NCBI GenBank assembly: GCA_009778055.1
Contig: WRKN01000048.1
Coordinates: 1 to 14,286, forward strand
DNA length: 14,286 bases
Direction: 5' to 3'
DNA from: Synergistaceae bacterium
GTDB lineage: Bacteria; Synergistota; Synergistia; Synergistales; Aminobacteriaceae
Shown: positions 6,992-14,286 of the stretch, in pieces
How the letters are laid out: every line of letters starts with the position of its first letter
Position numbering within the stretch: the first letter of the stretch is position 1
The notes under the pieces: model-generated
The model's input: the letters and a program-made list of their open reading frames with translations, nothing else
What the model was told of the DNA's origin: nothing
The model's database searches: none
Program-made: the position numbers and the translations under genes

Positions 6992-7894
6992 CTATACCAG
7001 CGACCTGATGATCTGTTCCGTCCCGCCGGGCAGAAGGTCTATCAGGGGCAGCTCTACCACGGTGTAGCAGCCTGGAGGCCGGCGCATGGAGGCGCGGGCG
7101 CAGGAAACCATCATTTGCGCGGTTAAGGCGGGGTTGTTGACTTTCATGGTGAACTCCAGCAACTGGTTGTGGGCCGTGCCGGAGACGCCTTTGCGGACGA
7201 TGTTGGCGGCGTGTCCCATGTCGATCAGGTCGTTTACGTTGTCCACCAGAGTTACTTTGGTGTTGTCGTTTACGAAATAGGGGTCGCTTTTTATTTTTTC
7301 GGCGACGGCGGCGAAGTCCGCGCCTGGTTCGATCTCAACATAGACCATTCGGTTGTGGGTTCCCGCCCCGGCGGGGATAGTCATGGACAGGGCCGATTTT
7401 ACGCCGGCTATGGCCTTTACGGCGACGGTGTGGCCCATGCTCATGCCGGGGCCGAAATTGGTGTATGTAATACCCCTGGGCGTTAAAGCCAGGAACAGCG
7501 CTCTTATTATGGAATCGGCGCCGGGGTCCATGCCGGTGGAAATTATGGAACAGGCGTTGTTAGCCTTGGCAATGCCGTCCAGCCGGGTTTTCAAGTCCCA
7601 TATTTCGCTGTGTATGTCGAAGCTGTCAACGGTGTTTATCCCCATCGGCAGGTACTTTTCCGCCATTCCGGGAACCTCCCTGCTGGGGCCGCAAAGTATG
7701 GCGACGTCAACCTTATTCACCTTGTCAAATTTTTTTATGTCGTCGACAATTTTGATTTCGTTGAGGGTTTCGCCCTCCGCCGACGCTCTGCGGACTATTC
7801 CGCAAAGCTCCATGTCCTCCGCCGCGTTCACGGCTTCACAAACAGCCTTGCCTATGTTGCCAAGACCCACCACGGCAATTTTTATTTTTTCCAT
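6992..7894 (-). CDS. ddh: meso-diaminopimelate D-dehydrogenase
   Basis: The enzyme reductively aminates L-tetrahydrodipicolinate with ammonia and NADPH to give meso-diaminopimelate in one step, feeding peptidoglycan and lysine. At about 300 residues it is close to the family norm (near 300-330). Sequence marks are the dinucleotide site IAVVGLGNIGK at residues 5-15, VDSFDIH, STGMDPGADSI and FGPGMSMGHT, which match conserved Ddh substrate-pocket and dimer segments. The start is ambiguous. ATG at 7894 gives the family-like MEKIKIAVVG but lies 14 bases after GGGAGG. An in-frame TTG at 7906 lies only 2 bases after the same site. The gene is last in the asd-lysC-dapA-dapB-ddh operon; the dapB stop codon overlaps its ribosome-binding site, which points to translational coupling. 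The identification is strong because it combines motifs with pathway context. Confidence 0.92.
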   Translation of the reverse strand: MEKIKIAVVGLGNIGKAVCEAVNAAEDMELCGIVRRASAEGETLNEIKIVDDIKKFDKVNKVDVAILCGPSREVPGMAEKYLPMGINTVDSFDIHSEIWDLKTRLDGIAKANNACSIISTGMDPGADSIIRALFLALTPRGITYTNFGPGMSMGHTVAVKAIAGVKSALSMTIPAGAGTHNRMVYVEIEPGADFAAVAEKIKSDPYFVNDNTKVTLVDNVNDLIDMGHAANIVRKGVSGTAHNQLLEFTMKVNNPALTAQMMVSCARASMRRPPGCYTVVELPLIDLLPGGTEQIIRSLV

Positions 7895-7913
7895 CTTTTT
7901 CCGCAAAGCCTCC

Positions 7914-8663
7914 CTAAGTAACGCTTTTGATTAAATCCTTCATGTTGTAAAACCCGGCGGGCTTGCCCAGCATGAACCTGGCGGCGGCCAGGGCTCCCTC
8001 GGCAAAAACCGACCTGGACAACGCCGAATGGGACAGCCGCACAACCTCGCCCTGCCCGGCGAAAATAATTTCGTGCTCGCCGAAAATAGCCCCTCCGCGA
8101 ACGGAATGTATGCCTATTTCAGCCTTTTCCCTGGGGGCCCTTTTCTTTGTCCGGTCGTAGGCGTAGCCGTAGGTCTCGGGCAGTTTTGATTTTATGGCGT
8201 CGGCAAGCATGAGAGCGGTTCCGCTGGGAGCGTCCGCTTTTTTGTTGTGGTGGGCTTCGACAATTTCGATGTCGAACGCCTCGTGAAGCAGCTCAGCCGC
8301 GGCTTGCGCCAGCTCCGCCAGCAAGTTTATCCCCAGGGACATGTTCGCCGACATAAAAATGGGCTGATGCCGCGAAGCCTCGGTTATAAAGGCTTTTTCC
8401 TCTTCCGTATGGCCTGTGGTGGCAATGACGACGGGCAGGGACATGGCTTTGGCGCCGCCTAGCAAATCGCGCACCACGCCGTGGAATGAGCAGTCGATTA
8501 TAACGTCTGCTTTTTCCTTTACCTGCAAAAGGCCGCCGTAAACGGGGAAGGCTCTTTCTTCCTCATTTACGTCGACGCCCGCCACAACCCTGATATCGCC
8601 TTTCGCGCATTCGCCCACGGCGCGGCACAGTTTCCCGTTGGCCCCGTAAAGTATAACGTTCAC
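7914..8663 (-). CDS. dapB: 4-hydroxy-tetrahydrodipicolinate reductase
   Basis: This cytoplasmic enzyme reduces the DapA product to tetrahydrodipicolinate with NAD(P)H. The 249-residue length is typical. The N-terminal Rossmann segment is VILYGANGKLC (residues 3-13); the third glycine usual in this loop is replaced, giving KLC. The signature EAHHNKKADAPSGTA (136-150) carries the catalytic histidine and lysine and the substrate-binding PSGTA, and GEHEI appears later. The start is GTG at 8663, chosen because AGGAGG lies 7 bases upstream. The gene begins 19 bases after dapA, and its stop lies inside the ddh ribosome-binding site. Confidence 0.95.
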   Translation of the reverse strand: MNVILYGANGKLCRAVGECAKGDIRVVAGVDVNEEERAFPVYGGLLQVKEKADVIIDCSFHGVVRDLLGGAKAMSLPVVIATTGHTEEEKAFITEASRHQPIFMSANMSLGINLLAELAQAAAELLHEAFDIEIVEAHHNKKADAPSGTALMLADAIKSKLPETYGYAYDRTKKRAPREKAEIGIHSVRGGAIFGEHEIIFAGQGEVVRLSHSALSRSVFAEGALAAARFMLGKPAGFYNMKDLIKSVT

Positions 8664-8682
8664 GGCTATGCCTCCTATTGAA

Positions 8683-9561
8683 TTAAATAATGCCGGCCTT
8701 CTTCATGGCTGTTTCAAGCCGGTTTTTGTCCTCCATTTCGATCAGCGGCAGACGTACCTTGCCGTTGCCGTACCCCAGCAGCTTGACGCCGTATTTGACG
8801 GGTGTGGGGTTTGTTTCGCAAAACAGCGCGTTGCACAGCTCTATCAAGGAAATTTGCAGTTCCGCGCTTTCTTTGATTTTGCCCTCAAAAAACAGGCGGC
8901 ATACGTCCTGAACCTGCCTTGGGGCCACGTTTGCCATTACGGAAACTACGCCCAGCGCGCCCAGGGACAAAAACGGCACTATTTCGTCGTCGTTGCCGCA
9001 GTAGACGTTCAGCGCGTCCCCCGCCAGGGAGATGGTTTTCGCCAATCCGCCGATGTTGCTGTTGGCCTCTTTGATGCAGTTAATGTTTTCGTGTTTGGCC
9101 AGCTTCGCGTAGGTTGCGGGGAGAACGTCCAGCCCCGTCCTTGCCGGGACGTTGTACACCATAATCGGCAGGTTCACGCTGTCGGCTATGGCATGAAAAT
9201 GGGCAACCACGCCGTTTTGGGTGGTTTTGTTGTAGTAGGGGGTAACCACCAGAAGGCCGTCCGCTCCCGCGCTTTGGGCGAATTTGGACATTTCCAGGGC
9301 GTGGGCCGTGTTGTTGGAGCCTGTGCCGGCTATTACGGGAACACGCTTGTTTACGCGCTCCACGGCGAAGCTTATAACGCTTTTGTGCTCCGATTCGGAA
9401 AGCGTCGCCGATTCCCCCGTGGTTCCGCAGGAGATTATTGCCTGCGTGCCGCTTTCAATCTGAAAATCAATCAACCGCCCGTAAGTTTCAAAATCAATCC
9501 CCCCATCCGTAAACGGGGTAACAACAGCAACGCCCGAACCCTTAAAAAGAACCTTCTTCAT
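8683..9561 (-). CDS. dapA: 4-hydroxy-tetrahydrodipicolinate synthase
   Basis: DapA condenses pyruvate with aspartate semialdehyde, the committed step to DAP and lysine. The protein is 292 residues, the standard TIM-barrel length. Visible active-site elements are GTTGESATL (46-54), YYNKTTQNG (109-117), YNVPARTG with Tyr136 and Arg141, and IKEANSN with the Schiff-base Lys164. The ATG at 9561 is preferred over the TTG directly before it because GGGGAG is well spaced (about 6 bases plus the TTG). It follows lysC by about 22 bases in the same operon. Confidence 0.97.
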   Translation of the reverse strand: MKKVLFKGSGVAVVTPFTDGGIDFETYGRLIDFQIESGTQAIISCGTTGESATLSESEHKSVISFAVERVNKRVPVIAGTGSNNTAHALEMSKFAQSAGADGLLVVTPYYNKTTQNGVVAHFHAIADSVNLPIMVYNVPARTGLDVLPATYAKLAKHENINCIKEANSNIGGLAKTISLAGDALNVYCGNDDEIVPFLSLGALGVVSVMANVAPRQVQDVCRLFFEGKIKESAELQISLIELCNALFCETNPTPVKYGVKLLGYGNGKVRLPLIEMEDKNRLETAMKKAGII

Positions 9562-9583
9562 CAATCTCTCCCCTTCCGCTATG

Positions 9584-10807
9584 TTATTTGGTTATTTGGT
9601 TAGTTCGTCCAAGCTCGAATTTTTCGTGCACGGCGTTCATTACTTTTACATAATCCCCGGCGTTTACCAGCACCGATATTTTGATTTCGGTAGTGGTTAT
9701 CAGGAAAATTTCGCTGTCACATTCGTAAATGGCTTCAAACATTTTCGCCGCCACGCCGGGGTTGGAAGCCATGCCTACGCCTACCGCGGAGACTTTCGCC
9801 ATGGAACCGTCGGTTTTTATTGTTTCGATTGCCAAATGGTTTTTGTTTTCGTTCAAAGCCTTCAGCGTCTTTTCCGCGTCTTTTTTCGACACCGTGAAGG
9901 TTATTTCGCTGAAACTGTCGCCTTTGAACTGGGTTATGATGTCTACGTTTATTCCGTGCCCCGCCAGCACGGAGAACAGCTTGTAAAGGCTTCCCGTTTC
10001 GTTTTTCGCTTCACGGACCGCTACCAGGCAAACGTCCAAATCTCCGGCTACTCCCACCACCGCGTGTCTTTCAATGTCGCCGGAGTTGACGACGCGAGTT
10101 CCTTCGGCTTTCGTTATGCTGGAACGGACACACATGTTTACGTTGTGCGTCTTAGCCATTTCAACCGAGCGGTTATGCAGCACCTTCGCGCCCAAGGTGG
10201 CCATTTCCAGCATTTCGTCGTAGCTGATTTGGTCAAGTTTACCGGCGTTTTTTACAATTCGGGGATCGGCGGTATACACGCCGTCCACGTCGGTGTAAAT
10301 CTCGCATAACTCCGCGCCAAGGGCTGCGGCCATAGCCACGGCGGAGGCATCGGAGCCGCCTCTGCCCAGGGTGGTGATATCGCCGTATTCGTTGATGCCC
10401 TGGAAACCCGTCACCAGCACGATTTTACCTTCTTCCAGCTCGGCCGGTATCCGCTCTCCGCATATGTTCAAAACCCGGGCGTTCCCGTGGGTGGAGGAGG
10501 TGCTGATGCCGATTTGCTGGGCGTTCAGGGATACGGCGGGCAGTCCCATGGAGTTAAGCGCGATGGCCATAAGAGCCACGGATTGCTGCTCTCCCGTTGC
10601 CAGCAGCATATCCACCTCCCTTTCCGATGGGTTTTCGCTGATTTCCGCCGCTTTCTGCAACAATTCGTCGGTGGTGTCGCCCTGGGCCGACAGGATAACA
10701 ACGACTTTCTTGCCCTCGTTGTGAGTTTTGGCAATTATTTCCGCGACGTTCATAATTCTTTCCTTATCGGCCACGGAGCTGCCGCCGAACTTCTGTACAA
10801 TCAACAT
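9584..10807 (-). CDS. lysC: aspartate kinase with two ACT domains
   Basis: This enzyme phosphorylates L-aspartate, the first step of the aspartate-family pathway. It is a 407-residue monofunctional kinase of the B. subtilis LysC (aspartokinase II) size class. Motifs: KFGGSSV at 6-12, TTLGRGGSDASA at 145-156 and YTDVDGVYTADPR at 171-183. The C-terminal ACT pair covers about 265-400, with the typical FSVLAGHGINVDIITQ segment at 278-293. ACT domains in this family bind end products, so feedback inhibition (by lysine, possibly with threonine) is expected but the effector cannot be read. The start ATG overlaps the asd stop by 7 bases (ATGTTGA), indicating coupled translation. No homoserine dehydrogenase domain is fused. 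Confidence 0.96.
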   Translation of the reverse strand: MLIVQKFGGSSVADKERIMNVAEIIAKTHNEGKKVVVILSAQGDTTDELLQKAAEISENPSEREVDMLLATGEQQSVALMAIALNSMGLPAVSLNAQQIGISTSSTHGNARVLNICGERIPAELEEGKIVLVTGFQGINEYGDITTLGRGGSDASAVAMAAALGAELCEIYTDVDGVYTADPRIVKNAGKLDQISYDEMLEMATLGAKVLHNRSVEMAKTHNVNMCVRSSITKAEGTRVVNSGDIERHAVVGVAGDLDVCLVAVREAKNETGSLYKLFSVLAGHGINVDIITQFKGDSFSEITFTVSKKDAEKTLKALNENKNHLAIETIKTDGSMAKVSAVGVGMASNPGVAAKMFEAIYECDSEIFLITTTEIKISVLVNAGDYVKVMNAVHEKFELGRTNQITK

Positions 10808-11820
10808 GACGCCGCCCGTCTTTCATTCACCAGCAATTCCGCGATCTGAACCGCGTTTGTGGCCGCGCCTTTCCTTACTTGGTCGCCGCAGCACCATATG
10901 TTCAAGCCGTTGCTTCCGCTGATGTCTTTCCTGACCCTGCCCACAAAAACCGTGTCCTTGTCGGAGCTGTGAATGGGCATGGGGTAAATTCCGGCGGAAA
11001 TGTCGTCGGCAAGCTCAACCCCCGGCGCGTTCCGCAGAAGCTCTTTGGCCTGCTCCACGGAAACGTCCTCACGGGTTTCAATCATAACGGAAACGGAGTG
11101 GCTCCGCATAACGGGAACGCGCACGCAGGTACATGAAACCATCATATCAGGGGAGTGGAGGATTTTCCTGCTTTCATTGACCATTTTCATCTCCTCGGCG
11201 GTGTATCCGTTTTCGGTAAAATTGTCAATGTGCGGAATAAGGTTATCTACTATCTGATGTTTGAAAACCCGGTTTTCCAGGGCGTTTCCGGCCAGATAGT
11301 TCCCCATCTGCTCCCGCAGTTCTTCCGGCCCTTCTTTGCCCGCGCCGGAAACAGCCTGATATGTGGAGGCAATCATTCTTACTATGGGTGAAAACCTGTT
11401 TATGGCGTTTACCGCCACAAGCGTGATGATTGTGGTGCAGTTGGGGTTGGCGATAATCCCCTTATGAAGCGCCGCGTCCCCCGGGTTTATTTCCGGAACC
11501 ACCAGGGGCACGTCTTTATCCATCCTGTACGCGCTGCTGTTGTCTATGACAACCGCTCCGCTTTCAACGGCCATCGGCGTGTACGTCCTTGTCAGGTCCG
11601 ATGAAAGGGCGCTGAGAACTATATCCACGCCTTTGAAACTATCGTCCGACACCTGCTCGACCGTTATTTTCCGCGTGCCGTACAATATTTCCGCACCCGC
11701 GCCCCTGGCGCTGCCCAGGAGCTTCAAGTCATTAACGGGAAAGTTCCGTTCGGCCAAAACCTTGAGCATTTCCTGCCCAACAGCGCCATGTGCGCCCAAA
11801 ATCGCTAAATTTACGCTCAT
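10801..11820 (-). CDS. asd: aspartate-semialdehyde dehydrogenase
   Basis: Asd reduces aspartyl phosphate to aspartate semialdehyde with NADPH, the step between LysC and DapA. The 339-residue length is normal. The NADP loop is GAHGAVG (9-15), the catalytic cysteine is in NPNCTT (Cys128), and QAVSGAGKEG follows. I chose the ATG at 11820, eight bases or so after AAGGAGG. An upstream in-frame ATG at 11859 lies inside the terminator stem of the leader and would add a non-conserved MGTRFFYFKEGFC extension. It is the first gene of the lysine/DAP operon, directly behind the T-box attenuator, and overlaps lysC by 7 bases. Confidence 0.96.
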   Translation of the reverse strand: MSVNLAILGAHGAVGQEMLKVLAERNFPVNDLKLLGSARGAGAEILYGTRKITVEQVSDDSFKGVDIVLSALSSDLTRTYTPMAVESGAVVIDNSSAYRMDKDVPLVVPEINPGDAALHKGIIANPNCTTIITLVAVNAINRFSPIVRMIASTYQAVSGAGKEGPEELREQMGNYLAGNALENRVFKHQIVDNLIPHIDNFTENGYTAEEMKMVNESRKILHSPDMMVSCTCVRVPVMRSHSVSVMIETREDVSVEQAKELLRNAPGVELADDISAGIYPMPIHSSDKDTVFVGRVRKDISGSNGLNIWCCGDQVRKGAATNAVQIAELLVNERRAASC

Positions 11821-11840
11821 ACAAAACCCCTCCTTAAAAT

Positions 11841-11881
11841 AAAAAAAGCGCGTCCCCACACAACCCGTAGGGACGCGCTTT
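11841..11881 (-). terminator. Rho-independent terminator of the T-box leader
   Basis: On the minus strand AAGCGCGTCCC and GGGACGCGCTT pair over 11-12 bp around a 13-base loop, followed by a T tract. Its 5' arm overlaps the region needed to pair with the T-box sequence, the expected antiterminator/terminator switch. It ends about 20 bases before the asd start codon. Confidence 0.9.
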
Positions 11882-12075
11882 ACGCGCGCGGTACCACCCT
11901 GCTTGAGGAACCTTACGGCCCCCCCTCTTTATGACCCGTGACGTGGGTCTTTCGTCTAGGCTCGTCGGGTTTTGGGCCTTATTTCTAACATCGAGGACAT
12001 CTTTCAGCCGGTGAAGTCCATCTCTGTCGATGTTTCAAATCGAACTCAGGCGTCCCGATTCATCGCCTTTATGCA
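11841..12075 (-). promoter_or_regulatory. T-box leader (tRNA-sensing attenuator) of the DAP/lysine operon
   Basis: The minus-strand leader contains the hallmark AGGGTGGTACCGCG (11900-11887), the T-box sequence whose UGGU pairs with an uncharged tRNA 3' end. The final U implies an A discriminator base, which fits tRNA-Lys and argues against Asp or Asn. Stem I is visible: TCGGG/CCCGA at the base, an 8-bp upper helix AACATCGA/TCGATGTT, a GA-type AGAGA bulge, and GGAC/GTCC plus TTCA/TGAA near the apex. The 3' side of the specifier loop reads TTAGAAATAAGG. Lysine codons AAA or AAG are both present there, but which bases are read cannot be settled by eye. The leader precedes asd, so uncharged tRNA should favour the antiterminator and switch on the operon. 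Confidence 0.9.
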
Positions 12076-12092
12076 AAAAATCAATTAAAAAC

Positions 12093-12120
12093 ATTGTACG
12101 CGCCTTTCGTGATTTGTCAA
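12093..12120 (-). promoter_or_regulatory. sigma70-type promoter of the T-box/asd operon
   Basis: A consensus TTGACA (12120-12115) and TACAAT (12098-12093) are separated by 16 bases on the minus strand, just upstream of the T-box leader. This is the best promoter in the window. The -35 box begins only 27 bases after the htrA stop codon. Confidence 0.85.
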
Positions 12121-12127
12121 CCTGGGC

Positions 12128-12149
12128 AGCTTCCCCTTCGGGAACAGCT
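12128..12149 (-). terminator. Hairpin at the htrA 3' end, no U-tract
   Basis: AGC-TTCCC pairs with GGGAA-GCT around a GAAG loop, with a two-base bulge, starting within the htrA stop codon. No T run follows; the operon promoter starts right after. It may be a weak terminator or only a 3' stabiliser, so htrA transcripts could read into the T-box leader. Confidence 0.35.
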
Positions 12150-13572
12150 ATTCAGTTTTCAGCGATACAAAGAACGTTCTTCCGTCGCGTTCGATCAAAA
12201 GGACCACGGACGCGCCGCTTTTTCCCGCCGAGGCGTCCACGTCGGAAAGTTCGTTAACTTTCTTGCCGTTTACCTCCAAAATCACGTCGCCCTCCCTCAG
12301 CCCCAGGCGCTGTGTCGGCGAGCCGTCCGCTACTCCTGTGACCACCAGGCCGACCCTGCTTTCTATCCTGTACCGCCGCCTGAGTTCGTCCGTCGGCTTG
12401 GTCACGTTCAGCCCTATGCCCTTGAAGAAGTCGTCCCCGGAGTCGGAAGACGCGGAGCCGCCGCCCTCGGATTCGGGAATTTCGTCGAGTTTGACGGTCA
12501 CGTCAATAGTTCTGCCGCTGCGGACAACTTTCAGTTTCAGTTCGGCGCCGGGGGCCTGAGACCGAATTTTACCGACGAACCACTGGACGTCCTTGACCTG
12601 TTCGCCGTTCAGCGACACTATGACGTCGCCGCGCTGTATTTTGGCGCGCTCGGCCGCCGAATCCGGCAGCACGTCCCCAACTATGACGCCGTTCTCCTCT
12701 TTTATGTTGTAAGCCTCGGCGAACTCCCTGGTCATATTCTGAACGGAGACGCCCAGCCAGCCGCGCTTGACCCTGCCATGCGTGACAAGGTCGTCCATGA
12801 TCTGCTTCGCCATGTTGACCGGTATGGCAAAGCCAAGCCCTTGGGCGTACGGAATTATGGCGGTGTTGATGCCGATGACCTTGCCGTCCATGTCGATCAA
12901 TGGGCCGCCGCTGTTGCCGGGGTTGATTGCCGCGTCGGTCTGGAGGAAGCCGTCGAAGTTGATGTTCCTGGCGTGAACGCTGCGGTTCTTGGCCGATATG
13001 ACGCCGACCGTGACTGTGTGCTCGAAACCGTAGGGGTTGCCGATGGCTACCACCGATTCTCCCACCTCTATCAAGTCGGAGTCCCCCAGCTCCAGAACCG
13101 TAAGCTCGGATTCCGGGTTTATCTTGATGACGGCGAGGTCGAAAGTCGGGTCTTTGCCCAAAACTTCGGCTTCGTAGGTTCTGCCGTCGGACATGGTAAC
13201 CGTTATTTTGTCAGTACCGTCCACGACGTGGTTGTTGGTCAGAATCTGGCCGTCTTTGCTTACGACGAAACCGGAGCCCCTTCCCCTCATGGGGACGGAA
13301 CGGGTGAACCGCTCAAATTCTTCGCCGAAAAAACGTCTGAATAAAGGGTCGTTCTGGAAAGGCGAAATCCGCGACCGCCTGGCAATTGTCTCGACGTCGA
13401 TATTGACTACGGCCGGGGAAACGTCTTTCACGATCCTGACGACAGGATTGTTCGCGCGTTCCAATGCCGCCGGGGCCGCCGGCGCTGGCGACGCCGGAGC
13501 GAACACGCACAACGCGGCCAACGCGACCAAAAACATAGCCAGCGGTCTGAAAGGAAATTTTTTCACGCGCAT
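12148..13572 (-). CDS. htrA: HtrA/DegP-family periplasmic serine protease (Do-like, two PDZ domains)
   Basis: This is a 474-residue exported quality-control protease that degrades misfolded envelope proteins. The N-terminus has basic residues, then a hydrophobic stretch (LAMFLVALAALCVF) and an Ala/Pro-rich region to about residue 36, a signal peptide or membrane anchor. The trypsin-like domain has the full triad: His115 in TNNHVVDG, Asp145 in FDLAVIK and Ser221 in NPGNSGGPL. PDZ1 lies at about 272-362 (RGWLGV start) and PDZ2 at about 385-474, joined by a Gly/Ser-rich linker. The start is ATG at 13572 with GGAGGT nine or so bases upstream. It has its own start region, divergent from the ssnA-like gene, and is followed by the T-box operon on the same strand. 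No regulatory site such as a CtsR or CpxR box was recognised. Confidence 0.95.
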   Translation of the reverse strand: MRVKKFPFRPLAMFLVALAALCVFAPASPAPAAPAALERANNPVVRIVKDVSPAVVNIDVETIARRSRISPFQNDPLFRRFFGEEFERFTRSVPMRGRGSGFVVSKDGQILTNNHVVDGTDKITVTMSDGRTYEAEVLGKDPTFDLAVIKINPESELTVLELGDSDLIEVGESVVAIGNPYGFEHTVTVGVISAKNRSVHARNINFDGFLQTDAAINPGNSGGPLIDMDGKVIGINTAIIPYAQGLGFAIPVNMAKQIMDDLVTHGRVKRGWLGVSVQNMTREFAEAYNIKEENGVIVGDVLPDSAAERAKIQRGDVIVSLNGEQVKDVQWFVGKIRSQAPGAELKLKVVRSGRTIDVTVKLDEIPESEGGGSASSDSGDDFFKGIGLNVTKPTDELRRRYRIESRVGLVVTGVADGSPTQRLGLREGDVILEVNGKKVNELSDVDASAGKSGASVVLLIERDGRTFFVSLKTE

Positions 13573-13711
13573 TGATAAAACACCTCCAAAAGAAAATATT
13601 TTGTATCTCGGCTGTTTATTCTAATCTTTTAGGAAACATAGTCATGGCAATTTTTACCGAAGCGAATATTGAAGAATTCGACATATTGGGGCGAAAACCC
13701 GCGCGGAGCGG

Positions 13712-13717
13712 TATAAT
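13712..13717 (+). promoter_or_regulatory. Probable -10 box for the SsnA-like gene
   Basis: A perfect TATAAT stands 54 bases before the proposed TTG start. The best -35 candidate, TTGGGG at 13686-13691, is 20 bases away, too far for a standard promoter, so the site is only supported by its -10 element and position in the divergent gap. Confidence 0.4.
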
Positions 13718-13771
13718 AGCGGCGTATGGACAAACCCTACAAAAAACGCGAAAAAACAGGGGGGAATCATA

Positions 13772-14286
13772 TTGCTGCTTGTGGGAAACGGCCCGACTAT
13801 AACCCGCGACGGGAAAAATCCGTTCTATCAGGACGGCTGCGTGGCAATAGACGAAGGCATAATCAAAGAAACAGGTCCCTGCGCCGAACTGAAGGCGAAA
13901 TATCCGGGAGCGCGTTTCGTAGACGCCGGAGGGAACCTTATCATGCCGGGGTTCATAAACGCACACATGCACTTTTACAGCACGTTCGCGCGCGGAATGC
14001 CGGGCAAACCGGGCAAAAACCCGCCCGCGCAAAATTTTGACCAAGTGCTGGAGCGGCTGTGGTGGAAGCTGGACAAGGCCCTGACGCTGGAGGGCGTTTA
14101 CTACAGCGCCGCGGCCGCGCTTGTCGATTGCGTAAAAAACGGATGCACGACGGTTTTAGACCACCAGGCCTCGCCGACGCAGGTGGAGGACAGCCTCTTC
14201 GAGATAGAGAAAGCCGTCCGCCTCGCCGGCGTCAGGGCTTCGCTGTGCTACGAGGTGTCCGACCGCGACGGGCGCGAGATAATGGA
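13772..14286 (+). CDS. ssnA: SsnA-family amidohydrolase (putative aminohydrolase), 3'-truncated by the window
   Basis: The first 171 residues are present; the family is about 440 long. After a short beta-sandwich start (LLVGNGPTITRDGKNPFYQDG), the metal-binding HxH is seen in FINAHMHFYSTFARG (His65, His67). It is followed by LWWKLDKALT, GCTTVLDHQAS and LCYEVSDRDGREIM, which match SsnA proteins as I know them. SsnA belongs to the deaminase/chlorohydrolase branch of amidohydrolases and is often found near selenium-dependent molybdenum hydroxylase and purine catabolism genes; its substrate is not established. The start is TTG at 13772, chosen because AGGGGGG lies seven bases before it and no in-frame ATG exists nearby. 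The remaining metal ligands are beyond the window. Confidence 0.85.
   Translation, partial: MLLVGNGPTITRDGKNPFYQDGCVAIDEGIIKETGPCAELKAKYPGARFVDAGGNLIMPGFINAHMHFYSTFARGMPGKPGKNPPAQNFDQVLERLWWKLDKALTLEGVYYSAAAALVDCVKNGCTTVLDHQASPTQVEDSLFEIEKAVRLAGVRASLCYEVSDRDGREIM

Noticed and set aside
8668..9603. Long plus-strand open frame opposite dapA
   Set aside because: dapA has all catalytic residues on the minus strand; the opposite frame is rich in His/Gln/Val shadow codons and has no family features.
11821..11859. Upstream ATG extending Asd by 13 residues
   Set aside because: It lies in the terminator stem and T-tract and adds non-conserved residues; the ATG at 11820 has a strong ribosome-binding site.
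12094..13344. Plus-strand open frame of 416 codons opposite htrA
   Set aside because: It is a mirror of the conserved protease gene, with no domain and no ribosome-binding site; its start lies inside the T-box promoter region.
13726..14040. ATG-started frame two bases or so after the likely transcription start of the SsnA-like gene
   Set aside because: The translation is basic and low in family features. The SsnA frame at 13772 has a ribosome-binding site and clear homology, so this is a shadow frame.
1..14286. CRISPR array, tRNA or rRNA genes
   Set aside because: No regularly spaced repeats, and no tRNA or rRNA sequence recognised on either strand by eye.

Overview
The window reads as a piece of an anaerobic bacterial chromosome of moderate, roughly 50-55% GC. 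Almost all genes lie on the minus strand. A T-box leader, the meso-diaminopimelate dehydrogenase route to lysine and cell wall, a two-PDZ HtrA protease, an SsnA-type amidohydrolase and a modular ankyrin protein fit an anaerobic Clostridia-, Negativicutes- or Synergistota-like organism. I lean towards Synergistota because of the style of the ankyrin and HtrA proteins, but this is a low-confidence guess from memory.

Layout from left to right. Bases 3-722 (+) hold the C-terminal two thirds of an Ldh-family (malate/L-lactate type) dehydrogenase, cut by the window edge. It converges on a minus-strand block, 5813 to 723, that looks like part of a DNA-defence or restriction island. That block contains a 1174-residue SNF2-type helicase with a C-terminal DUF3883 nuclease-like domain, an ABC-type ATPase with an OLD-like TOPRIM domain, and the first codons of a DUF1156-type adenine methylase that is broken off against the dehydrogenase gene. 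The helicase also appears to lack its usual first 30 or so residues and a ribosome-binding site. It begins inside the 3' end of an ankyrin gene. The block therefore looks cut at both ends.

Bases 5782-6909 (-) encode an ankyrin protein built from three near-copies of one module. Bases 6992-11820 (-) hold a compact operon, asd-lysC-dapA-dapB-ddh, which encodes every step from aspartate to meso-diaminopimelate. The 4-step succinyl or acetyl branch is replaced by one Ddh step. The operon has a strong sigma70-like promoter (12093-12120) and a T-box attenuator (about 11841-12075) ending in a strong terminator just before asd.

Bases 12148-13572 (-) encode an exported HtrA/DegP-like serine protease. 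Divergent from it, starting at a TTG at 13772, is the N-terminal half of an SsnA-family amidohydrolase that runs off the right edge. The most unusual part of the window is the doubly truncated helicase-nuclease/OLD-ATPase/methylase cassette. The T-box control of a complete dehydrogenase-type DAP operon comes second.
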